DNA of 58,061 nucleotides from Megasphaera hominis (GCF_014269395.1 NZ_JACOGK010000020.1:1-58061), one strand, 5' to 3'; positions 38,542 through 48,198 are shown, counted from the first letter of the stretch. Numbers and translations are program-made. The notes: generated by a model not told the origin, from the letters alone.

Positions 38542-39042
38542 ATGGCAAAAGTTGACCATGCAGGTCTCGAATTACAGGAAAATGTCGTATTCATCAACCG
38601 TGTTGCTAAGGTAGTTAAAGGCGGCCGTCGTTTTTCCTTCAGTGCCCTCGTTGTTGTCGGTGACGGCAACGGTCGCGTAGGCGCAGGATTAGGTAAAGCT
38701 GGCGAAGTTCCCGAAGCTATCCGCAAGGGTGTTGAAGACGCTAAGAAAAATATGATTACGGTACCGCTCAAAAACGGTTCTATCCCTCACCAGATTACAG
38801 GCATCTTTGGTGCCGGCAAGGTTCTCTTGAAACCGGCTGCTGAAGGTACTGGCGTTATCGCTGGTGGTCCTGTTCGTGCCGTATTGGAACTCGTAGGTGT
38901 ACGTAACATCCTCACGAAATCCCTCGGCTCGTCCAACCCGAACAACATGGTTCGCGCTACTCTCACAGGCCTTTCCCAGTTGAAAGATGCTAACAAAGTA
39001 GCTGAACTCCGCGGTAAAACTGTAGAAGAAATTTACGGCTGA
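38542..39042 (+). CDS. rpsE: 30S ribosomal protein S5
   Basis: 166 residues; decoding fidelity and mRNA entry. [23 protein letters not shown] is the S5 signature. Located 18 bp after rplR. Confidence 0.97.
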   Translation: MAKVDHAGLELQENVVFINRVAKVVKGGRRFSFSALVVVGDGNGRVGAGLGKAGEVPEAIRKGVEDAKKNMITVPLKNGSIPHQITGIFGAGKVLLKPAAEGTGVIAGGPVRAVLELVGVRNILTKSLGSSNPNNMVRATLTGLSQLKDANKVAELRGKTVEEIYG

Positions 39043-39060
39043 TAAGAGGAGGATAACGTA

Positions 39061-39240
39061 ATGTCTCAAGTAAAAGTTACTCTTGTAAAGAGCGTTGCCA
39101 GCCGTCCTGCCGATCAGCGTGCAACGGTTGTCGCCCTGGGTCTTCACAAGACGAACTCCACAGTAATTAAAGAAGCTACGCCGCAGATCAAAGGCATGCT
39201 TCATAAAGTTGAACACTTGGTTAAAGTAGAAGAAATTTAA
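39061..39240 (+). CDS. rpmD: 50S ribosomal protein L30
   Basis: 59 residues, read directly from the sequence: [11 protein letters not shown] start, [10 protein letters not shown] core, VKVEEI end. It is the short bacterial L30 in its normal place between rpsE and rplO, with GAGGAGG upstream of the ATG. Confidence 0.95.
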   Translation: MSQVKVTLVKSVASRPADQRATVVALGLHKTNSTVIKEATPQIKGMLHKVEHLVKVEEI

Positions 39241-39261
39241 TAGAGAAGGAGGTACGCTGAA

Positions 39262-39702
39262 TTGAAACTTCATGAAATGAGCATTATTCCCGGCTCTAAG
39301 AAAAAACGTACCCGTGTAGGCCGCGGTACCGGTTCCGGTAACGGCACTACAGCCGGTAAAGGCAATAAAGGTCAGAACTCCCGCAGTGGCGGCGGCACTC
39401 GTCCGGGCTTCGAAGGCGGCCAGATGCCGTTGTATCGTTTACTGCCGAAACGGGGCTTCAAAAATATCTTCGCGAAGACATATGCTGAAGTTAACGTTTC
39501 CACGTTAAACCGCTTTGAAGATGGCACCGAAGTTACTCCCGTAACACTCGTAGATGCCGGTATTGTTAAAAATGTCCGTGATGGTATCCGCATCCTCGGT
39601 AACGGTGAACTCGAAAAGAAACTCACTGTTAAAGCGCAGGGCTTTACTAAATCGGCACAGCAGAAAATTGAAGCAGCCGGTGGTAAAGTAGAGGTGATCT
39701 AA
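39262..39702 (+). CDS. rplO: 50S ribosomal protein L15
   Basis: 146 residues; late-assembly 23S rRNA binder with the glycine-rich [23 protein letters not shown]-terminal extension. Start is TTG at 39262 behind AAGGAGG. One base separates its stop from the secY GTG. Confidence 0.95.
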   Translation: MKLHEMSIIPGSKKKRTRVGRGTGSGNGTTAGKGNKGQNSRSGGGTRPGFEGGQMPLYRLLPKRGFKNIFAKTYAEVNVSTLNRFEDGTEVTPVTLVDAGIVKNVRDGIRILGNGELEKKLTVKAQGFTKSAQQKIEAAGGKVEVI

Positions 39703-39703
39703 G

Positions 39704-40966
39704 GTGCTAGAAAACATTCAGAATGTTCTGAACGTTCCTGAGTTCCGTCGTCGTGCGGTGTTCACCTTGATCATGTTTATCATATTTCGCCTTGGTGTCC
39801 ACATCCCGGTTCCGGGTGTGGATTCATCAGCGATTGAAAGTCTGTTTAGCAGCGGCAACCTCTTCGGTTTGCTCGATTTGTTCTCCGGTGGTGCTCTGAG
39901 CAAGTTCTCTGTACTGGCCATGAGTATTACACCGTACATCAACGCATCGATCATCATGCAGCTGCTGACATCGGTTGTGCCTACGTTTGAACAGTGGGCC
40001 AAAGACAACCAGGACGGCCGTGATAAAATCCAGAAAGTAACGCGCTGGGGCACGGTAGTTCTCGGTTTCATTCAGGCATTTGCCATGAGCTATGCCCTGA
40101 AAGTTAATAACGCCCTCGTCGATAACAGCTGGGCCATGGTCTTCATGGTATCCATTGTATTGACGGCCGGAACGTGTTTCCTCATGTGGCTTGGTGACCA
40201 GATCACAGCAGGCGGCATTGGTAACGGTATCTCGTTGATCATCTTCGCAGGTATCGTAGCACGCTTCCCAACGGGTGCAAGTACGATTTACCAGTACGTA
40301 CAGGCTGGAAGTATCAACATTTTCCAAGCCTTGCTTTTCGCTGTTATCGCACTTTTGATGATTATTGTTGTAATTGAAGTAACGCAAGGGCAGCGCCGTG
40401 TTTCCGTACAATATGCGAAACGCGTTGTCGGCCGGAAGATGTATGGTGGGCACACGACACATATTCCCCTGAAGGTAAACCAGGCTGGCGTTATTCCTAT
40501 CATCTTCGCATCATCAGTGCTGATGTTCCCGATTACGATTGCACAGTTTGTGCAGAATGAAACGGTCCAGTGGATTGCAAGCTTCTTTGCTTGGGGTACA
40601 CTTACCAACACCATCATGTACGCACTGCTGATCATGTTCTTCACCTATTTTTACACAGCTATCACGCTGAATATTCCACAGCTCACCGAAAATATGCAAA
40701 AGTACGGCGGCTTCATTCCGGGCATTCGTCCGGGTCAGCCGACGGCAGCTTACATTGACCGGATCATGACCAGAATCACTCTGGCCGGTGCGTTCTTCCT
40801 GGCCTTTGTCGCTATCCTGCCGAACTTCATCGGTTGGATTACCGGTATCCAGGGCGTGTACTTCGGTGGTACAGCACTTCTGATCGTCGTCGGTGTTGCT
40901 ATCGATACGATGAAACAGGCTGAATCCTTGGTTCTCAATAAGCAGTATCAAGGGTTTATGAAATAA
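39704..40966 (+). CDS. secY: Preprotein translocase channel subunit SecY
   Basis: 420 residues, ten membrane helices; central pore of the Sec translocon with SecE and SecG. The helix-2 plug region (SGGALSKFSVLAMSITPYINASIIMQLL) and the basic cytoplasmic loops are conserved. It starts with GTG immediately after rplO, the Shine-Dalgarno (GAGGTG) lying inside the rplO end, so the two are coupled. Confidence 0.96.
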   Translation: MLENIQNVLNVPEFRRRAVFTLIMFIIFRLGVHIPVPGVDSSAIESLFSSGNLFGLLDLFSGGALSKFSVLAMSITPYINASIIMQLLTSVVPTFEQWAKDNQDGRDKIQKVTRWGTVVLGFIQAFAMSYALKVNNALVDNSWAMVFMVSIVLTAGTCFLMWLGDQITAGGIGNGISLIIFAGIVARFPTGASTIYQYVQAGSINIFQALLFAVIALLMIIVVIEVTQGQRRVSVQYAKRVVGRKMYGGHTTHIPLKVNQAGVIPIIFASSVLMFPITIAQFVQNETVQWIASFFAWGTLTNTIMYALLIMFFTYFYTAITLNIPQLTENMQKYGGFIPGIRPGQPTAAYIDRIMTRITLAGAFFLAFVAILPNFIGWITGIQGVYFGGTALLIVVGVAIDTMKQAESLVLNKQYQGFMK

Positions 40967-40979
40967 GGAGGTAGTTTGA

Positions 40980-41630
<651 letters not shown>

Positions 41631-41632
41631 GA

Positions 41633-42388
41633 ATGATTATATTAAAATCTAAAAGGGAAATTGAGTATATTCGTGAAGCAGGCCGGATTACAGCTGATGC
41701 GTTGGTCTTGATGAGAGAACTGGCGAAACCGGGTGTTACTACGGGTGAACTTGACCAGCGCTGTGAAGAATACATTCGCAGTCGCGGTGCGTTTCCCAGC
41801 TGCAAAGGTTATTACGGTTTCCCGGCCACAATTTGTGCCAGTGTGAACGAAGAAGTCGTTCATGGGATTCCCGGCCGGCGTAAGCTGAAAGATGGCGACA
41901 TAATCAGCATTGATTTGGTGGTAAACAAAAACGGGTATCACGGCGATTCGACGGTCACTTTGCCCATCGGTCACGTGGCTCCCGAAACCCTTCAGTTACT
42001 CAAGGTAACGGAAGAAAGCCTCTATAAAGGCATTGAACAGGCTGTAGCCGGTAATCACCTCGGTGATATCGGACATGCCGTTCAGGCTTATGCCGAATCC
42101 TTCGGATACGGTGTCGTACGCGACTACGTCGGACATGGCATCGGCTCAGAAATGCACGAAGATCCGGAAGTTCCCAACTATGGCCTTGCCGGTCATGGCG
42201 AACTGCTCGAACCGGGTCTGGTCCTGGCTATTGAACCTATGATTACCATGGGTTCAGAAAAGACACATCAGCTGAGTAATGGCTGGACTGTCGTTACACG
42301 TGACAAGAAACCGGCTGCTCATTTCGAACATACCATTGTTGTCACAGATAACGGTCCTGAAATCCTGACCTTACCGTCTCATGAATAA
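41633..42388 (+). CDS. map: Methionine aminopeptidase, type I
   Basis: 251 residues; removes N-terminal Met from new proteins. The dimetal ligands fall in the expected motifs: D in IDLVVNKNGYHGDST, H in YVGHGIG, E in IEPM and E in HFEHT context. The last 8 bases overlap the next gene. The ATG follows adk by 2 nt with no strong Shine-Dalgarno, which suggests coupling to adk. Confidence 0.94.
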   Translation: MIILKSKREIEYIREAGRITADALVLMRELAKPGVTTGELDQRCEEYIRSRGAFPSCKGYYGFPATICASVNEEVVHGIPGRRKLKDGDIISIDLVVNKNGYHGDSTVTLPIGHVAPETLQLLKVTEESLYKGIEQAVAGNHLGDIGHAVQAYAESFGYGVVRDYVGHGIGSEMHEDPEVPNYGLAGHGELLEPGLVLAIEPMITMGSEKTHQLSNGWTVVTRDKKPAAHFEHTIVVTDNGPEILTLPSHE

Positions 42389-42671
42389 GACTACGATTCA
42401 GACTGGTACAGTTGTTATCAGCTGCGCCGGTAAAGATGCAGGCCGGATGTATGTTGTCATTGCCCGTTTGGCTGGTTCGTATGTATGGATTGCTGACGGC
42501 CGGACGTATAGAGTGGAGAAGCCGAAGAAGAAAAACTGCCGGCATCTCCGTATTTTCGGAACGAGCGTAACCGCTCAGGACGCCAGTTCCACACGAATCA
42601 GCAACGAATGGATACGGTCCGTATTGAATCGGGCCAAGGTTGAATCTACCAGGGAGGTAAGACATGTCTAA
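42381..42671 (+). CDS. KOW-domain RNA-binding protein (L14e-like)
   Basis: A 96-residue basic protein. The N-terminal half ([18 protein letters not shown]...[19 protein letters not shown]) is a KOW-type beta-barrel of the kind annotated as ribosomal-L14e-like in Firmicutes between map and infA. The C-terminal half is not recognised. Overlaps map by 8 nt and infA by 8 nt, so all three are translationally linked. It probably binds ribosomal RNA; no function is established. Confidence 0.7.
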   Translation: MNKTTIQTGTVVISCAGKDAGRMYVVIARLAGSYVWIADGRTYRVEKPKKKNCRHLRIFGTSVTAQDASSTRISNEWIRSVLNRAKVESTREVRHV

Positions 42672-42882
42672 GCAGGATGTCATTGAAGTCGAAGGAGTCG
42701 TTGTCGAAGCACTGCCAAATGCTATGTTCAAGGTAAAGTTGGAAAACGACCACATCGTGCTGGCTCACGTATCAGGAAAAATGCGGATGAACTTCATCCG
42801 TATCCTGCCAGGTGACCGGGTCACGATGGAATTGACACCGTACGACCTGAATCGCGGTCGTATTACGTATCGCTTTAAGTAA
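42664..42882 (+). CDS. infA: Translation initiation factor IF-1
   Basis: 72 residues, OB fold; occupies the A site during initiation. [13 protein letters not shown] start and RITYRFK end are standard. Standard position before rpmJ; the ATG lies inside the end of the KOW gene behind GGGAGG. Confidence 0.96.
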   Translation: MSKQDVIEVEGVVVEALPNAMFKVKLENDHIVLAHVSGKMRMNFIRILPGDRVTMELTPYDLNRGRITYRFK

Positions 42883-42906
42883 GCTTGATTACGCAGGAGG
42901 TTAATT

Positions 42907-43020
42907 ATGAAGGTAAAACCGTCGGTTAAGAAGATTTGCGAAAAATGCAAAATTATTAAACGCAAAGGCCGTGTTATGGTCATTTGCGAAAACCCAAAAC
43001 ATAAACAGAAACAAGGTTAA
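42907..43020 (+). CDS. rpmJ: 50S ribosomal protein L36, zinc form
   Basis: 37 residues, read directly from the sequence. It has the zinc-binding CEKC and C....H arrangement (ICEKCKII..., [13 protein letters not shown]), so it is the C-plus form. AGGAGG precedes the ATG. Confidence 0.95.
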   Translation: MKVKPSVKKICEKCKIIKRKGRVMVICENPKHKQKQG

Positions 43021-43042
43021 TTCTCAGGAGGTGAATGAATAG

Positions 43043-43411
43043 ATGGCACGTATAGCCGGTGTAGATTTACCACGTGACAAACGTGTAGAAGTAGGTTTAA
43101 CATACATTTTTGGCATTGGTCTTTCCTCTTCTCAGGAAATCCTTGCTAAAACGGGCATCAATCCCGACACTCGCGTTCGCGATCTGACGGAAGATGAAGT
43201 TCAGAAAATCCGTGAAGTTATCGGTACGGACTACAAAGTAGAAGGCGACCTTCGTCGTGAAACTGCTCTGAACGTAAAACGTCTCATTGAAGTAAATTCC
43301 TATCGTGGCAAGCGTCATCGTGCAGGTCTTCCTGTTCGCGGTCAGCGCACAAAGACAAATGCTCGTACACGTAAAGGCCCGCGCAAAGCAATTGCTGGTA
43401 AGAAAAAATAA
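43043..43411 (+). CDS. rpsM: 30S ribosomal protein S13
   Basis: 122 residues; head protein bridging to the large subunit. [25 protein letters not shown] start and [16 protein letters not shown] tail are conserved. Confidence 0.97.
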   Translation: MARIAGVDLPRDKRVEVGLTYIFGIGLSSSQEILAKTGINPDTRVRDLTEDEVQKIREVIGTDYKVEGDLRRETALNVKRLIEVNSYRGKRHRAGLPVRGQRTKTNARTRKGPRKAIAGKKK

Positions 43412-43436
43412 TTTTTGAGTAAGGAGGGACACGATT

Positions 43437-43829
43437 TTGGCTAAGAATAACGTAAGAAGCAATAAGAAAAAAGAAAAGAAACATGTAGAATCGGGCGCTG
43501 CTCATATTCGTTCTACTTTCAATAACACCATCGTCACAATCAGCGATACAAAGGGCAACGCTCTGAGCTGGGCCAGCGCTGGTGAAATGGGCTTCCGCGG
43601 CTCCCGTAAGAGCACTCCGTTTGCTGCTCAGATGGCTGCTGAAACAGCTGCTAAAGCTGCTATGGAACATGGCCTGCGTCAGGTTGAAGTTTTCGTAAAA
43701 GGTCCTGGTTCCGGTCGTGAAGCTGCTATCCGCGCATTACAGGCAGCTGGCTTAGAAGTAAACTCCATTAAAGACGTAACACCAATCCCGCATAACGGTT
43801 GCCGTCCGCCGAAACGTAGACGCGTATAA
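43437..43829 (+). CDS. rpsK: 30S ribosomal protein S11
   Basis: 130 residues; platform protein. Start TTG at 43437 behind GGAGGG. The ending [18 protein letters not shown] is standard. The next gene is rpoA, not rpsD. Confidence 0.96.
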   Translation: MAKNNVRSNKKKEKKHVESGAAHIRSTFNNTIVTISDTKGNALSWASAGEMGFRGSRKSTPFAAQMAAETAAKAAMEHGLRQVEVFVKGPGSGREAAIRALQAAGLEVNSIKDVTPIPHNGCRPPKRRRV

Positions 43830-43883
43830 TAGTCTGCGCTTTATTCCAAGTTGGTTTGATTCTGAAATAGGAGGATTTTCCTA

Positions 43884-44861
43884 ATGAGTGATGACAACAA
43901 GTTTAAGATTGATATCGCGAATAAAAGCGAAGACGGCAAATACGGAAAATTCGTATGCGAACCTCTGGATAGAGGTTACGGAATCACATTGGGTAATAGT
44001 TTGCGGCGCATTCTTTTAGCTTCGTTAGATGGTGTTGCTATCACGTCGATTAAAATCGATGGCGTGTTGCATGAGTTTTCTACCATCCCCGGTGTTCGTG
44101 AAGATGTAACGGATATCATTCTGAATTTGAAGCAGCTTTGCATGAAGTTCACACGCGACGATATTGATGAACTTGATATCACAGTTGACGTAAATGGCGA
44201 ATGCGAATTCACCGCAAAAGATCTTGACGTAAACACAGACATTGAAATTTTGAACCCGGAACTTCATATTGCAACTCTTGATACGGATGCTCATATTCAT
44301 ATGCAGTGCCATATCGAACGCGGTAAAGGGTACGTACCGTCTACGAAGAACAAGAAAGATACAGATATGATTGGTGTCATTCCTATTGACTCCATTTTCT
44401 CACCTGTAGTTCGGACGAATTACGAAGTAGGCAATATCCGGGTCGGCAACGAAATGGATTATGATTCGCTGTCGCTAGAAGTATGGACCGATGGCAGCAT
44501 TACAGCTGAAAATGCTGTAGCTAAGGCTGCTTCCATTATGATCAGCTATTTGAATTTCTTCCAGGACATTGCAACGAACCCGAAAGTAAATGAAACCAAC
44601 GGTGAGTTCGTCAATAATGATCAACCCGGTGAAGATACGGAATCTGGTGCAGATACGGCCGGTATTAAGATCGAAGTTCTCGACCTCTCCGTACGTGCTT
44701 CGAATTGCTTGAAGCGCGCCAATATTTATACCATAGCTGATTTGTTAGAACATACGGAAGATGATCTTGCCAAGATTCGTAACTTAGGCAAGAAGTCCGT
44801 TGATGAAATCATTGAAAAGTTACGGGATTATGGGTACAACCTGAAATCCAGTGATGAATAA
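43884..44861 (+). CDS. rpoA: RNA polymerase alpha subunit
   Basis: 325 residues. The N-terminal assembly domain (GYGITLGNSLRRILLASLDG) is followed by a linker and the C-terminal DNA/activator-binding domain with IEVLDLSVRASNCLKRANIYTIADLL. The linker (ENTESGADTAG region) is acidic. Preceded by AGGAGG 14 nt upstream of the ATG. Confidence 0.97.
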   Translation: MSDDNKFKIDIANKSEDGKYGKFVCEPLDRGYGITLGNSLRRILLASLDGVAITSIKIDGVLHEFSTIPGVREDVTDIILNLKQLCMKFTRDDIDELDITVDVNGECEFTAKDLDVNTDIEILNPELHIATLDTDAHIHMQCHIERGKGYVPSTKNKKDTDMIGVIPIDSIFSPVVRTNYEVGNIRVGNEMDYDSLSLEVWTDGSITAENAVAKAASIMISYLNFFQDIATNPKVNETNGEFVNNDQPGEDTESGADTAGIKIEVLDLSVRASNCLKRANIYTIADLLEHTEDDLAKIRNLGKKSVDEIIEKLRDYGYNLKSSDE

Positions 44862-44879
44862 GATTTAGGAGGATGAACG

Positions 44880-45218
44880 ATGGCTTATAGAAAGTTAGGA
44901 CGCGACAGCTCTGCACGTAAAGCATTACTGCGTAGCATTGTTACCTCTTTGTTCCAGTATGAACGCATTGAAACTACGGAAGCAAAAGCAAAAGAACTCC
45001 GCAAAGTAGCGGACAAAATGCTTACCCTCGCTAAACGTGGTGATCTTCATGCACGTCGCCAGGCTCTGGCTTATATCATGGACGAAGATGTAGTTAAAAA
45101 GCTGTTTGATGAAATTGCACCGAAATACAAAGATCGCCAGGGCGGCTATACCCGCATCATTAAAAAAGGCTTCCGCCAGGGTGATGCAGCTCCGATCGTT
45201 ATCATCGAATTAGTCTAA
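44880..45218 (+). CDS. rplQ: 50S ribosomal protein L17
   Basis: 112 residues; near the exit tunnel. [21 protein letters not shown] start is the family signature. Last gene of the superoperon, followed by a strong terminator. Confidence 0.97.
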   Translation: MAYRKLGRDSSARKALLRSIVTSLFQYERIETTEAKAKELRKVADKMLTLAKRGDLHARRQALAYIMDEDVVKKLFDEIAPKYKDRQGGYTRIIKKGFRQGDAAPIVIIELV

Positions 45219-45270
45219 GTACGGGCCGGGCACGGTTTCCGGAACGTAAATAGCATCTGATTGGTAGACG

Positions 45271-45306
45271 AGTCGCTGTGGTACTATGCCACAGCGACTT
45301 TTTTTA
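45271..45306 (+). terminator. Terminator of the S10-spc-alpha superoperon
   Basis: AGTCGCTGTGG / CCACAGCGACT, 11-bp stem with a 7-nt loop and a T7 run. Confidence 0.92.
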
Positions 45307-45338
45307 GATTATTTTTTATAATGAAAGGGAGGATAGTT

Positions 45339-45791
45339 ATGGCATTCAAAATGATCCTGGCAGTAAACTTTACGCCGGAACGGTTAAAGCAGCTGAAGCT
45401 CCTCGGCATGCTGACTAAAGCGCAGGTTAAAGCCGTTACAGAAGAAGAAAAGGATGAAACGGTAGGCAAAGTGTTGGGTCTTACAGATGAAGAAATCGAA
45501 GAAATCGCGGCCATGAAGACGGAAACGACAGAAGGCAACGAAAAGGTACACGAAAATGTCGGAGAAGATGAACAATTGGAACCGGTTACGAAGGAAGCCC
45601 TGATTCTCTGTGGCTTCGATAATCAGAACGTAAATCTTCTCTTAGACAGTATCCGCCGGGGCCGTCTGAAAAATGTTCCTCTTAAAGCCATGCTGACGCC
45701 CAACAACATTTCCTGGTCTATTCATACGATCCTCCAGGAACTCAATAAGGAACATGAATATTTCAAGAACATGAAAAAGAAAGGAAAATAA
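45339..45791 (+). CDS. DUF3783-family protein
   Basis: A 150-residue, acidic protein of unknown function. The C-terminal half (PVTKEALILCGFDNQNVNLLLDSIRRGRLKNVPLKAMLTPNNISWSIHTILQELNKEHEYF) resembles DUF3783, recalled from Firmicutes annotations. The first half has the start of a similar module (MILAVNFTPERLKQLKLLGMLTKAQVK) and an acidic linker. The ATG at 45339 behind GGGAGG is preferred over a longer frame that begins inside the terminator. It is 19 bp before the Nudix gene on the same strand. No catalytic motif is seen. Confidence 0.6.
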   Translation: MAFKMILAVNFTPERLKQLKLLGMLTKAQVKAVTEEEKDETVGKVLGLTDEEIEEIAAMKTETTEGNEKVHENVGEDEQLEPVTKEALILCGFDNQNVNLLLDSIRRGRLKNVPLKAMLTPNNISWSIHTILQELNKEHEYFKNMKKKGK

Positions 45792-45810
45792 GGGAAAGGA
45801 TGTGTTTTCC

Positions 45811-46314
45811 ATGCGTCCGACTACGTTATGTTTTCCCATTAACGCCGCAGGAGAATTCCTTCTGGGCCGTAAAAAGCGGGGCTTTGGCGTAGCGAAATGG
45901 AACGGCTTCGGTGGTAAACTGGAAGCAGGCGAAACGTTCCGCCAGTGTGCCGTACGTGAGCTCCGGGAAGAATCGGGCCTGGTCGCTAAGGAAGCGGACC
46001 TGGAACTTGTGGCCTTCCTGGACTTCCGTTTTGATACGCACGCAGAGCTTGATCATATCGGTTACGTCTACCTCGTACATACGTGGCAAGGTACGCCGGC
46101 TCCCACGGAAGAAATGGAGCCGCGCTGGTTTTCCGCTGCGACCTTGCCCTATGAGGACATGTGGAGTGGAGACCGGCTTTGGATCCCCATGCTGCAGGCA
46201 CGCCGTAAGATTAGTGGCACGATCGTCTTTGCCGCCGATAAGGAAAGCCTGAAATATACGGAATTTACGGATGTAGCAGATCTAACAGAATCTGATTCTT
46301 TAACCGCCTTCTGA
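45811..46314 (+). CDS. Nudix hydrolase, MTH1-like (8-oxo-purine nucleotide diphosphatase)
   Basis: 167 residues. The full Nudix box GX5EX7REUXEEXGU is present: GKLEAGE-TFRQCAV-RELREESGL. Surrounding motifs KKRGFG.AKWNGFGGK, MEPRWF and DMWSGD..WIPML follow the pattern of human MTH1 (NUDT1) more closely than that of short MutT, by memory of that family. It would clean oxidised dNTPs such as 8-oxo-dGTP. The ATG at 45811 is chosen over a GTG three codons earlier. The terminator begins within its last codons. Confidence 0.8.
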   Translation: MRPTTLCFPINAAGEFLLGRKKRGFGVAKWNGFGGKLEAGETFRQCAVRELREESGLVAKEADLELVAFLDFRFDTHAELDHIGYVYLVHTWQGTPAPTEEMEPRWFSAATLPYEDMWSGDRLWIPMLQARRKISGTIVFAADKESLKYTEFTDVADLTESDSLTAF

Positions 46315-46332
46315 GGAAGGCGGTTTTTCTTT
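46303..46332 (+). terminator. Terminator overlapping the Nudix stop codon
   Basis: ACCGCCTTC / GAAGGCGGT with the TGA in the loop, then TTTTTCTTT. Confidence 0.85.
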
Positions 46333-46480
46333 GTGATCCTATCGTTTAGCCTGTAGTGCCCTTGCCGGCCATACAAGCCAGTTAGAATCTTTTTATGAAT
46401 AATAAGACAGGTTATGGCAGCAGCGGCCGTCAGACAAGGAATGAGGCACTGCAGAGGCAGCACTGGTCTTTCTATACTGG

Positions 46481-46508
46481 TGGACAAATAGCAGGAAAAC
46501 AGTATAAT
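46481..46508 (+). promoter_or_regulatory. Promoter of the thiamine-binding-family gene
   Basis: TGGACA (46481-46486), 16-bp spacer, perfect TATAAT (46503-46508), about 45 nt before the ATG. Confidence 0.7.
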
Positions 46509-46555
46509 GAAAGAAGAACGTATTTCTCTTTTTTTACGTGAGGAGGTCTTTTGAA

Positions 46556-46861
46556 ATGAATACACTCGTTGCTGTTTGTATTGCTCCCAGTGGCACAGGC
46601 GATGAATACGCGCCGCTCGTAGCAGAAGTGGTAAAGATCATTCGTGATTCCGGTTTATCGTGCCATACCTATTCCATGTTTACGGAAATTGAAGGGGAAT
46701 GGGACGACGTCATGGCAGTTGTCAAAAAGGCTACACAGCATTTTACGGATAAAGGGATCCGTACGTCTGTTGTCTTAAAGGCCGACATCCGTCCGGGCTA
46801 TACGAACATGATGAACGGCAAGATGGAACGGCTGGAAGAAGCTATCAATCAGAAAGGATAA
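46556..46861 (+). CDS. MTH1187/YqgV-family thiamine-binding-type protein
   Basis: A 101-residue single-domain ferredoxin-like protein. The pattern (VAVCIAPSGTG start; S.HTYSMFTEIEGEWDDVMAVVKKA; a C-terminal amphipathic helix) fits the DUF77/MTH1187 family, some of which bind thiamine derivatives. No thiamine transporter or biosynthesis gene is adjacent and no TPP riboswitch is seen upstream, so the ligand is unproven here. GAGGAGG lies before the ATG at 46556; an in-frame ATG six codons earlier overlaps the Shine-Dalgarno. Confidence 0.7.
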   Translation: MNTLVAVCIAPSGTGDEYAPLVAEVVKIIRDSGLSCHTYSMFTEIEGEWDDVMAVVKKATQHFTDKGIRTSVVLKADIRPGYTNMMNGKMERLEEAINQKG

Positions 46862-46900
46862 ATCCTGACTGCAAAATTAGACAAACCGATAAACAATCTC

Positions 46901-46929
46901 TTGACATTACCTCATAAATGTTGTATTAT
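46901..46929 (+). promoter_or_regulatory. Promoter of tRNA-Ser
   Basis: Consensus TTGACA (46901-46906), 17-bp spacer, TATTAT (46924-46929), about 20 nt before the tRNA. Confidence 0.85.
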
Positions 46930-46948
46930 CATATAGTCAGCGATATAT

Positions 46949-47039
46949 GGAGTGATACTCAAGAGGCTGAAGAGGACGGTTTGCTAAATCGTTAGAGGTC
47001 GTAAGGCCTGCGAGAGTTCGAATCTCTCTCACTCCGCCA
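46949..47039 (+). tRNA. tRNA-Ser (anticodon GCU)
   Basis: Acceptor arms GGAGTGA / TCACTCC, discriminator G, encoded CCA. The anticodon stem ACGGT/ATCGT holds the loop TTGCTAA, anticodon GCT, reading AGC/AGU. A long variable arm (TAGAGGTCGTAAGGCCT) marks a class II tRNA as expected for serine; the T-arm is GAGAGTTCGAATCTCTC. Confidence 0.95.
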
Positions 47040-47052
47040 GATTACTGGACAA

Positions 47053-47091
47053 AGAACTACTGGGATGTTTCCCGGTGGTTCTTTTTTTTTA
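47053..47091 (+). terminator. Terminator of tRNA-Ser
   Basis: GAAC.ACTGGGA / TCCCGGT.GTTC hairpin followed by a T9 run. Confidence 0.85.
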
Positions 47092-47103
47092 GTTTATAGA
47101 TAC

Positions 47104-47150
47104 ACAAAAGCTGCCGGCACAGAACTCATTTCTGTGCCGGCAGCTTTTGT
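47104..47150. terminator. Perfect 21-bp inverted repeat, terminator of the IclR gene
   Basis: A perfect 21-bp stem with a 5-nt loop (CTCAT), whose outer arm ends in CTTTTGT on either strand. It lies 2 nt past the iclR-type stop codon and can act in both directions. Confidence 0.8.
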
Positions 47151-47152
47151 TG

Positions 47153-47932
47153 TTATCGGACCGGCCCGGTATAGCCCATACTGGCTGACAAGAGCTGGAC
47201 GCTTTTCAATAGCTCTTCACTGTAATGCTTTTCTTCCTCCGCTGTCAGGCTATGGGCTGACAGGCTGATGGCGCCAATAGGGCGGTTTGTGTAGTTCATG
47301 ATGACGGCGCCGATGCAGAAGAGGTTTGGTTCCGTTTCTTCATGATCGACGGCATACTTGCGTTTTCGCGTTTCTGCAATGTCCTGAAGCAGGGCATCGA
47401 GAGTCGTAAGCGTATGCGGCGTAATCGTCTTGACATGGAAGGTATTCCACTTTTCCATGATTTCCTCATTCGTATAGGTACTTAAAATGGCCTTTCCGGC
47501 ACTAGTTGCGTATAAAGGCGAACGGCCGCCGACGCTGGTATAGACGGAAAAGGAATTCATATTTTCCGGATCTATACTTTGCAGGCACAGGAGCTCGCCG
47601 TTGTCCTCGACGGAGAATTGGGCAACGACCTGCAGCGATGAAGCGAGCTTCTCGAGCTCACTGGTAATGAGACGGGGATAGTTCGTCGCTTTCGTCGCTT
47701 TCACACCGATTTCGAAGAGCTTTAGCGATAAGGAATATTCGCCACTCTTTTCATCACGGTTTAGGAAGCCATTTTCTGTCAAGGATAATACAATGCGGGA
47801 AAGGGATGCCTTATTCAGCTTCAGCCTGGTATGTAAATCGTTCAGGCTCATTTGTCCCTGGTCGGCAATGGTTTCCAATACCAGGCAGGCACGGTCAATT
47901 GCCTGAAAGGAGGCAGGTTTTTCAGTTGGCAT
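47153..47932 (-). CDS. IclR-family transcriptional regulator
   Basis: A 259-residue regulator. Winged helix-turn-helix at about 8-70 (AIDRACLVLETIADQGQMSLNDLHTRLKLNKASLSRIVLSL), then the IclR effector domain (about 85-255) with YATSAGKAIL, ...RKRKYAVDHEE and the GAVIMNYTNRPIGAISLS end. Members usually sense small acids and control the adjacent catabolic operon. It is divergent from the oxidoreductase/racemase gene train, and shared TATTTTGAAACG boxes in the gap are candidate operators. Confidence 0.88.
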   Translation of the reverse strand: MPTEKPASFQAIDRACLVLETIADQGQMSLNDLHTRLKLNKASLSRIVLSLTENGFLNRDEKSGEYSLSLKLFEIGVKATKATNYPRLITSELEKLASSLQVVAQFSVEDNGELLCLQSIDPENMNSFSVYTSVGGRSPLYATSAGKAILSTYTNEEIMEKWNTFHVKTITPHTLTTLDALLQDIAETRKRKYAVDHEETEPNLFCIGAVIMNYTNRPIGAISLSAHSLTAEEEKHYSEELLKSVQLLSASMGYTGPVR

Positions 47933-48022
47933 GATAATCCCTTCTTTTTCGTGTAAAGATAGATATAAGCTTATATTTGTCCGTTTCTATTGTAACAACA
48001 CAGTTCCCATTCTGTCAAACTG

Positions 48023-48198
48023 TATTTTGAAATTCTAAATATTTATTTTGAAACGATAGTTGGTAAAAATGAAATATAGTAAACAATATTAAAATAATCA
48101 AAATAAAATACAAAAACGAGAATTATATATTGACATTTGAATTTGAAAATAGTATTATAAAACGCGAAGAGAGAAATGTAAAACAGCGTTTCAAAATA
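48023..48198. promoter_or_regulatory. Candidate IclR operator boxes
   Basis: TATTTTGAAATT (48023-48034) and TATTTTGAAACG (48044-48055) are spaced 21 bp, two helical turns. The exact reverse complement CGTTTCAAAATA recurs at 48187-48198, downstream of the promoter. A regulator bridging the two sides of the promoter would fit this layout (inference). Confidence 0.45.
48130..48158 (+). promoter_or_regulatory. Sigma-A promoter of the 2-oxoacid oxidoreductase gene train
   Basis: TTGACA (48130-48135), 17-bp spacer, TATTAT (48153-48158), followed by about 95 nt of leader. Confidence 0.85.

Noticed and set aside
46330..46480. Possible TPP riboswitch upstream of the thiamine-binding-family gene
   Set aside because: The CUGAGA and GACCUG-type core elements of the THI box were not found.
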